Positions 43,680 through 55,787 of a stretch of DNA of 64,000 nucleotides are shown piece by piece. This stretch comes from Mesostigma viride (taxonomy: Eukaryota > Streptophyta > Mesostigmatophyceae > Mesostigmatales > Mesostigmataceae). The stretch lies in NCBI GenBank assembly GCA_009746045.1, contig RPFO01000406.1, positions 429,501 through 493,500 on the forward strand, given 5' to 3'. Every line of letters starts with the position of its first letter. Positions within the stretch are counted from its first letter, which is position 1. Position numbers and translations under genes: made by a program. The notes under the pieces were generated by a model. The model had not been told where the DNA came from, ran no database searches, and saw nothing but the letters and a program-made list of their open reading frames with translations.

Positions 43680-45095
43680 ATCTTGTGGTTGATCCGATCA
43701 GGTCCCCGCCCCTCCAGTACACCTTGGGCTTCTGGGGGTCCTGCTTATGGCGGAGGTATTCCGGCCACAGGTCGCGTCGCTGCTGCTGCTGAGCGGGGGT
43801 CAGGTCGTCGTCCAGCGTCCAGGTGAGGTCGTGCAACCGCTTGCGACGAGAGAGGCCGGAACCCGCGCTGCTTGTCCTCACGGGAGGGGAAGTTGAGCAG
43901 GACTGGTGGGGGAGCCGCCTTGTCCCGTGAGTGGGGAAGGCGGTGGCACCCACGCACTTCTACCTCACCTACCAGGCCCATGAGGGTAAGGAGCTGGTCC
44001 TTAAGCTCGTCGGCAAGCCGGGAGGTTGACGTCTCACCTGCTGGCTTCTGGGGGAAACGACGCAGCACCACCCGACAGTCGCGGCGAGCGCGGTCGGTGG
44101 CCTCCCGTTGCTGGGCCTGCATGGCGGTGGTCCTCCAGCTCCTGGAGCTTCGTGGCGATGGCGTCAGTGGTGGAGGCGGTCGCTGATCGCAGCAGGTCCG
44201 CGTAGGAGAGCGGCGGGAGGTCGCCAGCATCCTGCCGGGGTGCCGCTGGGATGCTATGGTGGCCGTCTGCTCCGCTATCTTTGGGACCTGTGAGGCCAGG
44301 GCCTCGGTGTGGGCGGTGATTGCTTCAAGCTTCTTCATGAGCACTCAGTCCGCACTTGCCCTCCATGCACCTCGGTTTAGGCGAGAGACAAGTGCAGCGT
44401 GCGTCTCAGATGCCTGCGCCGCGGTGCCGCAGCGTCGTGAACTGGGGTTGGAGCTTGTAGACGGCCCGGGTTTCCACATTGGAGACCCGGGCCTCCACCG
44501 TGTTGAGCGTGGTGTTCAGCGATGCATGTCATCTTCTCGGCCAGCGGCCAGCCATCACGTGCTCCTCCAGCACTCGGCTCGGATGTCATCCTTGCAGAGG
44601 GAGGGAGCCGATGGGGCTGCCGGCTGTGCGGGGGCTGGGGCGTTCGGCCGGTTGAGCGCTCGGCCAATGTCGCCGAGGCTGCGCTGGTAGTGGCTGGTCA
44701 AGATAAACAGGCGTTGGCTTGGTTCGTCAAAAGTGTAGAGCCATGCAGGACGTGTCGCGGTAGTCGATAGCCGCCCCCCCAGTTCTGGGTCACGAAGAGC
44801 TTCCGTTCCTGTACGAGGAACTGGAGAACCTCAACGCATTCCTGCGGCGACAAGTTGCTGCCGCTCGACGAGGGAGAACATTCTGTCGCCGGGCAAGAGT
44901 TGGCTCCATTTGTGGCGATCGTGGCATGGTTTCTTGGGTTCAGGCGAGGCGCTTGGCGAGGGTTTGGCGGGTAAGCCTGGCGGATGGACAATGGCGAGGG
45001 CGAGAGGGTTGGGCTGGGCGCTGGGAAGGTGTGCCAGCTCCTTTTCCAGCCCTCGCTTTGCTTTGGGACTTCGTCATAGCTTGTCACGTGCGTAA
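43680..45095 (-). pseudogene. ORF1-type protein of copy D, frameshifted
   Basis: The same domain order as in copy C. The N-terminal frame stops early after TKSQSKARAGKGAGTPS. The C-terminal part is split between two frames at the shared 7-nt insertion (about 43856-43876), ending with KVYWRGGDL. Confidence 0.6.
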
Positions 45096-45299
45096 CTTTG
45101 TTGATACTGTGTGTCAGCAGTAACCGTTTATATACTGGCAAGTGCGTCTTAAAAAGGCGCATCGAATCAGTGCAAGTGGTCTGACCGAATTCGGGGCTCA
45201 GACGCAATAGATCTGAACTCCGCCGTCATCCATACCGCCGTCAGCCATTTTTTCATAATTAATTGTGCTGACTTTTTTCAAAATTGTGCACTTTTTCAT

Positions 45300-46030
45300 A
45301 ATTGTGCAGCCCATGGCTGCCACATCTGCAGCGAGGGGAGTCACGTGCTGCTCGCAGCTCGTCGGCGTCCTTAGGGATGTCGCGGATGGTGTCGGTCACG
45401 GCGGTGGGGAAACAAATCTGGGCGTCGGAGGCTCGGAGCGCCCGAGGAGGGAGCAGAGGGCGATTTGTTGAACGTGGGGACGGGTGTAGCTTTTCAGCTT
45501 TGCAGCCATACCGTCAGGGTTGCCGCCTGACGGCAGGCGAAGGCCGCGGTTCTCCCTTTGGTGGAATGTGTACATAGCACAGATTCAAAAGCGTGTCGTA
45601 CGTACGTCGTACAGGACGTGCAGCTGTTCACTCGGACCTTTCTGCCAAAAGTGTCTGTCGATCATGGGGAAATCGTAAAAAGGGCTGGGTGGCTCGGCGG
45701 GACGACTGCGCTTGGGCTCAGGAGAGGCCGATGGCGAGTCGGAAGAAGGGGCCGAATGTACCACTAAAGCTTGGTTGGGAAGTGGTATGTACTGCTGCCT
45801 TCCAGGCCGGGCGCGGCGGAAATCTAGGCGTAGCTTCATGCACAGCTTCAGGGCTCAGCGCTTCTGCTAAGCTGCGCTGCGTCGAGGTGCGTTTGCTCGT
45901 CATGATACTGCGTAATAACTTCGGGAAAATAGATCAGCGTGTGCGTCTTAGAAAGACGAAGCGATTGTGATATGCACGGCCGAATTCGGTGCCCAAACGT
46001 GAAAGTTATGAGCTCCGCCGTCAGCCATGG
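45300..46030 (-). mobile_element. Related LINE-like element 5' portion, copy E
   Basis: The 5' end (about 46030) again reads ATGGCTGACGGCGGAGCTC, followed by the same leader words (CCGAATTCGG, AAGACGCACACGC) and a start MTSKRTSTQRSLAEALSPE at 45903. It is diverged from C and D and has no 3' end. Confidence 0.6.
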
Positions 46031-46605
46031 CTACCTCGTTGCTCAGTGGCTTGTGGTGTCATGCCTGGATCGATGTGGCTGTCCAATAACAGGGCCTGAC
46101 GTGAGGATGTTTGGTTACTATGGAAATAGCTTCACATTATTGGGGGTATCCGCTTGATGGTTATGGTGACACACTGGCAAAGCTTATGTCTCCTTCGACA
46201 CATCTGGAGGAGTCCAACGACCAACGCAATCCTACTACAGGTCTCATCCAATCAGAACACAGATGCATGAACCGGTAAGGTACTTCTCTTTATATAGTAG
46301 TATGCTTTACACCCCTTGCTAAGATACTAGCTAGCTGACATCAGTCAGATTACAAATAGATTCCAAGGTACTGTCCCATACCGTCCAGGGCCCAACACAA
46401 AGGACCATCGAAAGGCCGGGCCACTCCGCGCACATGCAGGTCCCCAAGTCAGTCAAGTCAGGCCGGCAATCATTACGCTTTGGCCGTACAAAGGACTCAG
46501 CGCCATTTGCACTGAACGTTGAACTCCAAGTTCGCGTCCACTTGGATGTAACAGACTATACATGACGATGTCAGAAATTAATGTTACACTCGACGTCCCC
46601 GAGAG
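46031..46605. other. Intergenic stretch before ANK-B
   Basis: No exon recognised. It should contain the 3' region of ANK-B. Confidence 0.4.
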
Positions 46606-49600
46606 TCAGAGCCATCTCTGTGGCTCCATTGGCTGCCCTGTAATGGCTTTCTGCATGAAATGTTGACAGTCACCATGGGCACGCATGAACGCAGCGTATA
46701 AATGGCCGAGCACACGCAGAGACTAACCGATTGAGCAAACAGCAATCAGTTACACATTTTGAAGCAGGCCTGCTATACACCGACAAAGAATCATTGTGAT
46801 ACATAAAGAGAGGGTGCATATCCTAGGAATATCCACATTAATTACCTGATGATGTATTGCTGTACGTCTATACAGAGATGATGGGAACTTTACCCCATGC
46901 AACCCCAGTCCAGTACACATGGAGTAGACCTAATACAGCTTTCTCTGACAGATCGCAAGAGCGCCACGCATGCCCTGCAGACTGCATGTGGGGTAATCAT
47001 GGCTACCTGCATATCAAAGAGACAACCATAAAACTTTGCCTTGCTCCATTCGTATGATTCTAATAATCCTTATAGCGCGCAAACCATCGCAACATCAGCG
47101 CGTAGGCGAACAAACAATTTAATATTGTTAGGCAATCTACTTCTCGGTAATACCAGGCTTGAAGCCCGGCCGCCTTTAATGCATCCACCTAGGCCCGCGC
47201 TGACTCAGCATATACTCGAGTCTGCCAGCAGCTATCATTTTAGTGCATGCCCTTCATGCGATTAATGGCGTGTCGCCCCAGGGATGCATGCAGGAGCCTC
47301 ACCGCTAGCATGGCAGCGGCCTCGTCAAAATGTTGCTGAAGCGCCAAATTCACAAATGGTGTCCCTTCCTGCATGCGCATTCAAAAAGTATGGATTAGGC
47401 AACTGCTGCGAACAAGAATTAACACATGTGTACTAGTCTACATGCATACAAGCCAACACGACCCTTTTACAGTATCGCCTCAAAACAATGCAGGCATTGA
47501 TTGAACTCTTGAATTTATAGAAATACGAAAGAAGGCTTTGCATGCAATGACCTCGTATTATTCCAATCGATCTCCACGGAATGCCCAAAAACTACCAAAA
47601 GGTGTCCGTCTAAAGGGGCTGCCTTAATTCACGGGAAACTAGCAAAGGCTTGAGAACCTACGCTCAGCATGCTCAAAGAAGTGTTAACCATAGCTCGAAA
47701 AGTTGCGGCATTATCAAGCCTTACGTGTACTTTTCTGGAAGAACAGTGATAATGGATATTTATCTTCCGTGTCTATTCGCAGCATTCGAGTAGCTAGCCG
47801 ACCAAGTAACCGCAGTAGGAGTTCAATGCAGACAATAACAGGAGCTTGCCGACATTATGCAGACCGTAGCCGTTGATTGAGATGAATACTCAGAAGATGA
47901 TCTGGAGATACCCAGGAAGGAGAGTAGGAGGGGGGACTTTGGGAAGATCTGGTCAGACTATGAAGGGCCAGGGAGCTAGAGGATAATCGAGTGAAACTTT
48001 ATACGGCGCCTCGACTTGACTTGCCAGCACGGTCAACTCCCTGTCCAACATGACCCCCAAAGTCACGTTTGCATTAGAACTTCACATAAAAAATGTCTCG
48101 ATGCAGGTACACTTCAGCCATAGCAGTCTTTTTTTTTTCTCACTGTCAAACACTTGACTCGAGCAGGTAATAAAACGTTTTATTGCATATACATTACCGA
48201 GATTAAAACGGAACCAGGACTCCTTCCATGCTATCTATATGTAAATTAAGTGCTTACCGTAGCCTTTCCTCTGGGATCAACGCCATTTTTCAGAAGGGAT
48301 TTGATCATGGCCAGGCACTGCAACTTCCTCTTGCGACGGCAATCGGCAGGAGAGCGGACTTGATACGAAGAGGTGGCCAACGCTGGGCATGAGCTCATGA
48401 TGCTTGCTTTGTGATAGTAGGCATTCAACAACCTCTCCAGTATCTTATGTCCATCCTGCCAAAAGCAGTATATAAAGTAAGAGCCAGATAATACAAAACG
48501 GGAGCAGATGCCTTCATCATTGAGCCACACTAGAATCAACGCAAATGCCCAGCCACGCACGCACAGCATGACAGCATCCCGGTCAATACCTGCAAGCGCC
48601 AGTGGCTACAGTGAAGTCAACGATGCACCAACGGTGAGGCTACAACACACAGTAAAACCAAACTATATGGTCTCTATTACTGCCGTGTGACACTGCTAAA
48701 ACCTGACCAATCGATAGCTATAAGGTATCAGGTTCATTATAAACGTGCACGTATACAAAACAGTTTGGACATCCAAAACTAGTACCCACTTGGCCAATAG
48801 ACGTTGCAAGCCCCATACGTGCGACCCTCCAAATCATACTCGTTTGGCTCCTGGAGAGAGCTTAGAAAAAAAAAATCACCACTGCTATATTCCCGGGGCA
48901 ATGATTACCAATTGTCTTGCATCAATCCCAGCTGGCTGCTGGCATGTGCCAAGGATTAGCCAAAGTGGCACTTTTCATGCTATGCATGCACTGGGATGCA
49001 AGCCGTTTACCTCGAAAATTCCGCCTGCTGAGACCAGTTTGCCAAACATCTCCGCATAAAAATCATCGAAGCATGGCGCCGAGGCGAAAGCGTCAACAAG
49101 CGTCATGGTCACTGTGTGGCCAGCCTGCATGTTGTTGCACGTCGGCAACGCGGGCGATGTGGCATAAGGATATCAGAAAACAAGCCATGCCCGTGCCATA
49201 CGTCCAAAAGATGGCATGAAAATTTCAAAAATTGCGTACGGATGAATTCAGGTGAACAGATTCAGCTCCAGAAAAACGTGCTACATGTGAAGGCTTTGTT
49301 GTACACGGCCTTGTTTTGTGTCTAAAATTTCCGATGGTCTGCCTGATGCCTGACGCAAATACCCACAGTGCCCTTGAATAGTCAAGTGTGGAAACAACCT
49401 GAGCGATACCCCAACCTTCCTCCATTTGTCAGAGGCAGGGGCACATCACAGGGACCTGCCACCAGCACGGACTTGATCTTTTAAGATGCGGTGTTCTCCT
49501 GCTTTCAACCAATGATGACCACATTCCACCATTGCGACCAACCATCCCCACCCTTGGTGTGTCTTGCACAATACCTTGCGCAGTAGCCAACTGCCCAAAT

Positions 49601-52141
49601 AGAAAATCATGGTCGGCCTGTCATACATTTCAGCGACGGGCCAAGCCTATCATTTTACACCTACGCTTGCGCCGACCAGGTCGACACTATCGTGTTGCGC
49701 TGTGTGTGTATGTGCATGTGCATGTGTATGTGTGTGTTTGTGTTTGTGTATGTTTGTGTGTGAACGTGCGTTTGTGTGCGCAGGTGCATAGGTGGCGTTC
49801 TAATGCAGCAGGGCGTGCCGATTGTTTGGCGGCTAGATTCGCGAGGAATTCGCCCAACCGCCCACCCGGCCCCCACCCCCAAAGCCCGCCCACACATGTG
49901 TATGAAACAGTTCTACTTCAGATACGTTCTTGTGTGCAACTACTTCAGATACGTTCTTGTGTGCAAGATAGATGCAATCACTTTCATTCGCTCACTCATT
50001 CATTCACGCGCCTCCTTTGGGAGAGCCGCAGGGTACGAACTTCGAAGTACCTTTCATCCCTGGTGATGCCCGGCAAGAGGGGGGTAGGGACTACCTTCCC
50101 TAATTGCATTTATTGAAAGGCAGGCCACAGGTTCAATTTAACTCATAGGGAGAGTCTAGCAACTACCGTGGGTGCAATAAAGCTTCGTCGTAGCAAAAGC
50201 ATGCAGCGCCATTGTCAAGAGGCCCCAGATAGGCTTGGAAATCTTTGAAAGGTGCCAGTTTGGGAGATTACAAAGGGCTATCCTAGAGCCTGATCAGATG
50301 CGATACCATGGCAAGAGCAACGTAACCATGAGGCACCTGTCGTAGTTTAGACTTTAGCAACCCAAAACTCCCTCAGGGATCTCCTTTGCAGATCTCACAC
50401 AGTCACCTTGTTCTTGATGCTCAAATCGGCTCCATTATCGATGTAAATCTTCATCACTTCTGCATTCTTGTTCAAGCAAGCCAGATGAAGCGCCGTCATC
50501 CCAGTCTGCAGAGTTGCAAGCCAAGGCCATTAGATGTTGCACATAAGTTGCACACATGACATATACTCCATAGTTAGCAAAGGGGGGTCATCCATGTTAC
50601 CAACTGTATCGATATATGATTATGTCGTGCCAGTGCAAGCAGATGGCAGGGAAACATAGCACATTGAATGGTGGTCGAGTATCAGCCAGTCATTCCACAG
50701 CAATATGCGCAAGATGGCAAGCAAAGTAAAGGGCATCTTGACAATCCAGACAAAGCCATCAATCTTTAGAAGCTATGCTCAAGTTTGGGCTCATTTTCAT
50801 TTACTAACAAACTATACATGCGTACGTTACGGGTCCACCAAGCAGTACTATTGCCAAGCTCAAGACTTTAGGCCATATAATAACAAAAACAGTAACATGA
50901 AGTAAAATAAGAAACTACAGTAAGTTTGGCCTCCTATTGGGGAGCCACGGAGCACAAAACAAAGTGTCTTCCATCCCTGTTTGTTGCACGACGAGAAGGG
51001 GGCAGAGACACCCGTCTTCCCTCATGCCCATAAGGCAAGCCACAGCTGTGCTCAATACTACCCACGTCACCCCGATCATGTGCACACGGTGTGACATGGA
51101 GTATTTGGCCAAGCCAATGCGGGCGAACATGATTCAAGATACTCAATTTTTCTTTAGGAGGTGTGTTGTGGACATCATGCACAGTAACATACAAGGGCCA
51201 GTGCAGCCTGCGGACAGTCTGCACTTATCACTTAAGATAAACCCAGAAGACATTCTTAACATCAAGCCAGTTGACTCGTGCGTGCCACTGGCAATCGGAT
51301 GCCATCTGAACAGGCTTTGCACGTCTTCTCACTAACCTACAGGTTTTGCACAAACAGGCTTTGCACGTCTTCTCACTAACCTGCCCAAGACCTTGAGCAG
51401 GAAAATTGAGGTGCACTGACACAATTGGTACCGAATTCAAGTAAGAGACCAGTGTTTACACATTAATGTCCAGTCTCTTGGGACACTATAGTCGACAATA
51501 GTGTGGCCATATATCTGCCAAGTACCTTATATACCCTAATTGCGATTCAAGGTTCTCCAAAAACTCAGCAGCCCCCAGATTTCATCATTACATTCAGACA
51601 TGAAAGATCCTGTCGTGGTGGTTGCAACACATGCCAACATATAGGACAGCATGTGAGTCAATGGACCACCTAGCTTGGGCTGAGCGCATGTTGAAGTACC
51701 TGAGCTTGATACTCATGGCCGATAGGGACATGTGCCATCAGGGCCATGCCTGGCATTCTCTGCCTATAAGGTTTGACAAGGAGGGGGGCAAAGGAGTGAT
51801 GAACATCTGAGAATCGGTCAGCCCCAGCCGACCAGACCAGCAGCCAGCAGGTGCAAAGCCATCACATTTGCTGAAACTTGTGAGACAGAATACTCCAAAG
51901 CTGCTATTAGGAGAAAAACACATTGAATTTCTGCACCTAGCTGCAAACATTTTCAGATACAAATCACTATCTCCCCCAATATCATGCATCGAACGAACAA
52001 TCACCTTAATTGTCAACCTCTGCCACAGGCATCCAAAGCTGTTATCTAACCTGTCTACAAGCCAGGGGTAATTTGCACAGCTCTTACCACAGGGGTTGTA
52101 GCATTCAAGATGGCTACCTTCTCGAGTTCAGCAGCGGTCAT
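46606..52141 (-). CDS. ANK-B: ankyrin-repeat protein, complete six-exon model
   Basis: Exons 52141-52088, 50505-50407, 49124-49011, 48455-48258, 47368-47303 and 46650-46606, all phase 0 with GT-AG introns, give 191 aa. The first codes MTAAELEKVAILNATTPV. The second is one 99-nt ankyrin repeat (TGMTALHLACLNKNAEV... ending GADLSIKNK). The third (ends LVSAGGIFE) matches the LVSAGAIGQ exon of ANK-A, the fourth (ends MIKSLLKNGVDPRGKAT) matches MIKSLLQGGVDPTGKAS, the fifth (EGTPFVNLALQQHFDE, 66 nt) matches NGTPFLTLSMEKEF (66 nt), and the last (KAITGQP) matches KAIKGES. Two ankyrin exons present in ANK-A are not found here. All frames are open, so this copy may be functional. The role is probably protein binding; no other domain is seen. 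Confidence 0.75.
49700..49775. repeat. TG-rich simple repeat
   Basis: Imperfect TGTGTG/TGCATG/TGTTTG array inside an ANK-B intron. Confidence 0.85.
49913..49964. repeat. 24-bp tandem duplication
   Basis: CTTCAGATACGTTCTTGTGT is repeated twice in direct orientation within an ANK-B intron. Confidence 0.85.
49997..50190 (+). repeat. Diverged relative of the LINE-like hairpin end
   Basis: Contains a hairpin GGTAC...GTACC around TTCGAA (50031-50050), then CATCCCTG, and later GTGGGTGCAATAA, the same order of words as the reverse of the 3' ends at 35.4, 39.2 and 43.3 kb, but much altered. Confidence 0.45.
50926..51065 (+). repeat. Diverged hairpin-type 3' end of the LINE-like family
   Basis: Reads CTCC..GGGGAG, CACGGAGCAC, CATCCCTG, GGGGGCAGAGAC and TCATGCCCATAAGGCAAGCC in the same order as the reverse of copies A and D. 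The first hairpin persists; the second has lost its tight loop. Confidence 0.6.
51308..51400. repeat. Tandem duplication of about 46 bp
   Basis: AACAGGCTTTGCACGTCTTC with its following ACTAACCT occurs twice in direct orientation. Confidence 0.8.
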
Positions 52142-55100
52142 GGCTGGCACTGCAGGCACCCTGCAAAAAATGCGGGGAACATCGATGATCCAACGAGGGT
52201 TGAAAGAGCACAGAGCACATATAACGCTACACCCATGGATGGTGAGACGATAAAATGACATCCATGGAATGCATATGGAGTTATAGAAATAGCATCACCC
52301 AGATAAAGGTCAGGTGATGCAACGGAACAAGACAGCTTAGGGAAGACATCACAAAGGCAAGACGGCGCATCTGGAGGAAATTGTTTGGGAAATCTTATAG
52401 ACGCGCTTCACAGAGTCTGTTGCAAGAAGGTGATGGATCTTGCCCTTGCTGCTGGCCCTCATGACTCTTGAGCTTGCTGCCATATTATCCCACCCTATAC
52501 CACCAGCTCTAAGGCACAAGCCTCTGCAATTTCTTTTTCCTTGTTCTTCGGGATATCATGCAGAAAATTGTGGTCTCTTCAGGTTGGGGAACGGCTGAGG
52601 AAATGCGGCGACGACCTCTATCCCTCGCCTAAAGATGAAGTCAATCCTAGTACGAATTGCTACAAAACGAAGCCACGGCGAGGTATTGCAGTGCCCGTTT
52701 TACACCCACCTCGGCAAAACCAGCGGGCGAAAAAGGCCGTGCCGATTTAGATGGACTCAATAAGGTGCTGCTCGCCAGAAGTCGATCACTGCCGGCCCAG
52801 GACTCGCGCGGCTGGTCATGGATACCGCCCAACTTTTGACGAGTAGACATCTCCATAGCACTAGAGAAAACGGCTCGCGTGATCACAGTGTACAGGCTCT
52901 CTACTCTGCGTACAGGCACAGGATCATCCATGGTTACACAGGATGCAGCCGCTTTCAAAGGATGCAGCCGCCTTCCACGTCACAACAACACAGGAACACG
53001 CTACCAGGATGTCCTCCAGTGCCACCTGATTGACAAGTCAATTCAAGCCAACGCGGCAATGCTTGTCAGACGGTAATGTTGTCACCGGCACAATGATGGC
53101 GAGCCCCTGGCGCAGTATACGTAAAAGGGAAACATAATGTCCTTGAATTGACGTCTTCGAAGCTCGTAGATAATGAACAGCTCTCTATAATTGAACTATG
53201 CATGCCACGTACTGTTGTATATCAATTATAAAAATTATGCCATTTTAGATGTCACAGACTCCACAGCTTGCACCATGGCCACGAAAGAAAAGCTTACATG
53301 CAGAGCATGCATGGCGTTTAACTTGGTAATTAGCACTCATTCCAGGCTTATTCTTGTATTATTATTATTTTTTTCTAAAGCCAGGCAAAAGCAGTTAATT
53401 GTTAAGAGTCAGCTCGTGCTGCTCGTGCAGACGGTGCAGTCGTGCGGCGTGCCGCAGGGTCAGCAAGAAAATTACAGTACTGGCTCCGCCACATAAGGAC
53501 CTGTGATAGCAGGGTCATAGTAGGCTCATAGCGCGTTAATAAGCGTACTATCGCGCTTAGCAGGGATTAACTACTGGCTATATTTGGAATAAACGTACAC
53601 CTATTTACCTGGAATAAGCGTACTATCGCGTACAGCGTGTAGGTCTGAGGCTGAAAATTACTGCCAAGTGCCAGGCTGCCAGCACTTCCCCCTTCGAAAA
53701 TCGTGTTGTAGTGCGACGGGGCCCTTCACGCAATTTCTAAATTTCGCCATGCAAGGGGGGATTTTGGCGACGTTTTTACAGCCATGGCTACCGCGTGCGC
53801 CCAGAGATAAACCTATTCACCATGGTACAGCGAAATTGGCCAACATTGTATTTCCTTTAAGTTCGCAACTTTCGCCTTACAAAGTTTGATTTGGATTTTT
53901 AATTCACATTTCTTCCGAAATGTGCACCGCCGGATTTTTCTCATATACAGGTGTGGACGTTATACATAGCGGACATAATTATGCATCTCATGGTCAAGCG
54001 TAAGGCTTAAGTCCGTGCATATACCATTTTCTGCACATGTATATTTCAATCTGTTCGGTTCGCAAAGGCACCTAGCTGAAGGTGCCTTGCTTTCCGCGCG
54101 ATAAGTCGTACATCGATAGCAGCCTTGCCATCTGAAAGAAGCTAATGCGAATATTTGTGAAGCTGATCGGTTCATTAATGAAAGAAGCTGTTCTCAGGCA
54201 ATGTCATATGTAATAAAATTTTGAAGCCGCTTATAGATAGGATGGGAGGATACGCTTGAAGCTGGAGCCAACGCGCCAGGAATCCGATCTGGCACGGCCA
54301 GGTGGGTCACCATCAACACTTTCCGCACGGCAATGTGATGTTACTTCTGCTTTCCTGTAGTGCACGTCTTACAACCTAGCTCACCCGCCGTCGGAAGTTG
54401 CTTCATTAATCACCACAAATGCCGTAATACGTGCCGTTCCCGAGCAAGTTCGACCTTGCTGTCTCAATTCAGGCAGCCTTGGCACAAGATGCGGCCGAAA
54501 TATTCTTGGCTTTTGGTCTAATACATGCATTGGCCTTGTATTGTAGCCTTGTACTGTGGCCAGGACCGACGTGGATTGGGTTTCCAGTACTCTTCAGGAA
54601 CCCCTCCACGCAATGGCGATACACTAGAGGTGCATATGCTGTTGTGACATTGGCATTGGCATCTAATGCCTCCGGCTTTTTGTGCATTCCCATAATGTCT
54701 ATGAAAACTTCTAGCGCGCAAAAATAGTTTCACCCTTCTATAACCACAAGCAAGGATTTCTGTAAGAGTCCTGCTGTGATTGGCAGTTGTTAGTGCTGGT
54801 TTTTTTCTCTCCCTGCAGGTCATGCATTACTTTAGATGCCACGGCATTGCATGAAATGGCCAGGAAAAATTATACTCTGTTGTGGTGATTTCCAACACCT
54901 TTGGGAATTCCTGCTTCATTTTCGCGGCTTACGTCCTCCCATGCATGTTTGGCTAAATACGCGTCGTGGTGTGATGCCCGTTGTATACTGGTTTGGGCAA
55001 CCATTTTTAATACTCGTCTGCGTGTTGCCAAGCTTGCTTGCCAGTAAATCGATGTTCATGATCAAGAGTTTCCTGAGCAATGCAGACCAAAAAGGGGCCA

Positions 55101-55783
55101 GGCATGCCATTTCCTTTGTGGTCGCATCATGGCCACAGCGGCATGCCATGTTGTCTTCATCAATTATTCACGGCGCATTCCACCTAAGCAAATGATTTAC
55201 GCTCTTTCATTCTTCTTGTTTCTTCCTTTGCCCATCCATGCAACGCCATGCTTTTCCTTTTACCTTCTCCCCCCCTAGCCAGACTCTTCTGTGCATGATG
55301 GCTGCGCCAGCCGCCTTGTCGGCACCCATGGCCCATAAACTGCCTTATCCTTCAACTACAATGACGCGCTAAGCTCCGCAGATTGCGAGTGCCCATGGGG
55401 GGAGCCATCAGCAGAGCGGTGGGTTCCCTTGAATCAAACATTTCCTGTCAATAGTTCAAACATTTCCTGTCAATGGTTTTGTTCTCGCTTCTGAATTAGA
55501 TACATCAAGCTATGCGCATCCCTTTGGATGTGACAGGCGACATGAGCTAGGGAGACCTACCCAGCAATTTTCATCAAAAGAACCGTCATTGGTCCAGCCT
55601 ACACAACAGACATTCTGTTTACAATTCAAATGGGGCTTAACGCAGGCCGAGCCTCAATCGAACCTGTAATCCCCATTTGTCTATAAACTTGCATTGAAAA
55701 GTGCGGTCGAGCAGTGGCATGCATGCATGGCATGTACTGATGTGCATGACGTGTCACTGCAGCGACCTGAACGTGATTGGTCA
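52142..55783. other. Long gene-free stretch
   Basis: Should include the ANK-B promoter near 52142. Open frames at 52541-52750 and 52647-52958 have no recognisable domain or splice partners. AATAAGCGTACTATCGCG occurs twice near 53537 and 53613. Confidence 0.4.
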
Positions 55784-55787
55784 TTAA

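Larger units (their letters stand above)
43211..45252 (-). mobile_element. LINE-like element copy D, near full length
   Basis: A minus-strand counterpart of copy C: 5' end at about 45250 (ATGGCTGACGGCGG), ORF1-type protein to about 43690, 3' region, tandem hairpins and an ATTAATTAATTGATTG tail at 43211-43229. It is about 2.04 kb. It shares the 7-nt frame-breaking insertion of copy C. The N-terminal half carries SPQECVEVLQFLVQERKL, matching KEECAEIVRFLAQERKL of copy C. Confidence 0.75.

Noticed and set aside
54431-54727. 98-codon open frame with hydrophobic stretches
   Set aside because: No recognisable family, no splice partners and no conserved copy in the window.
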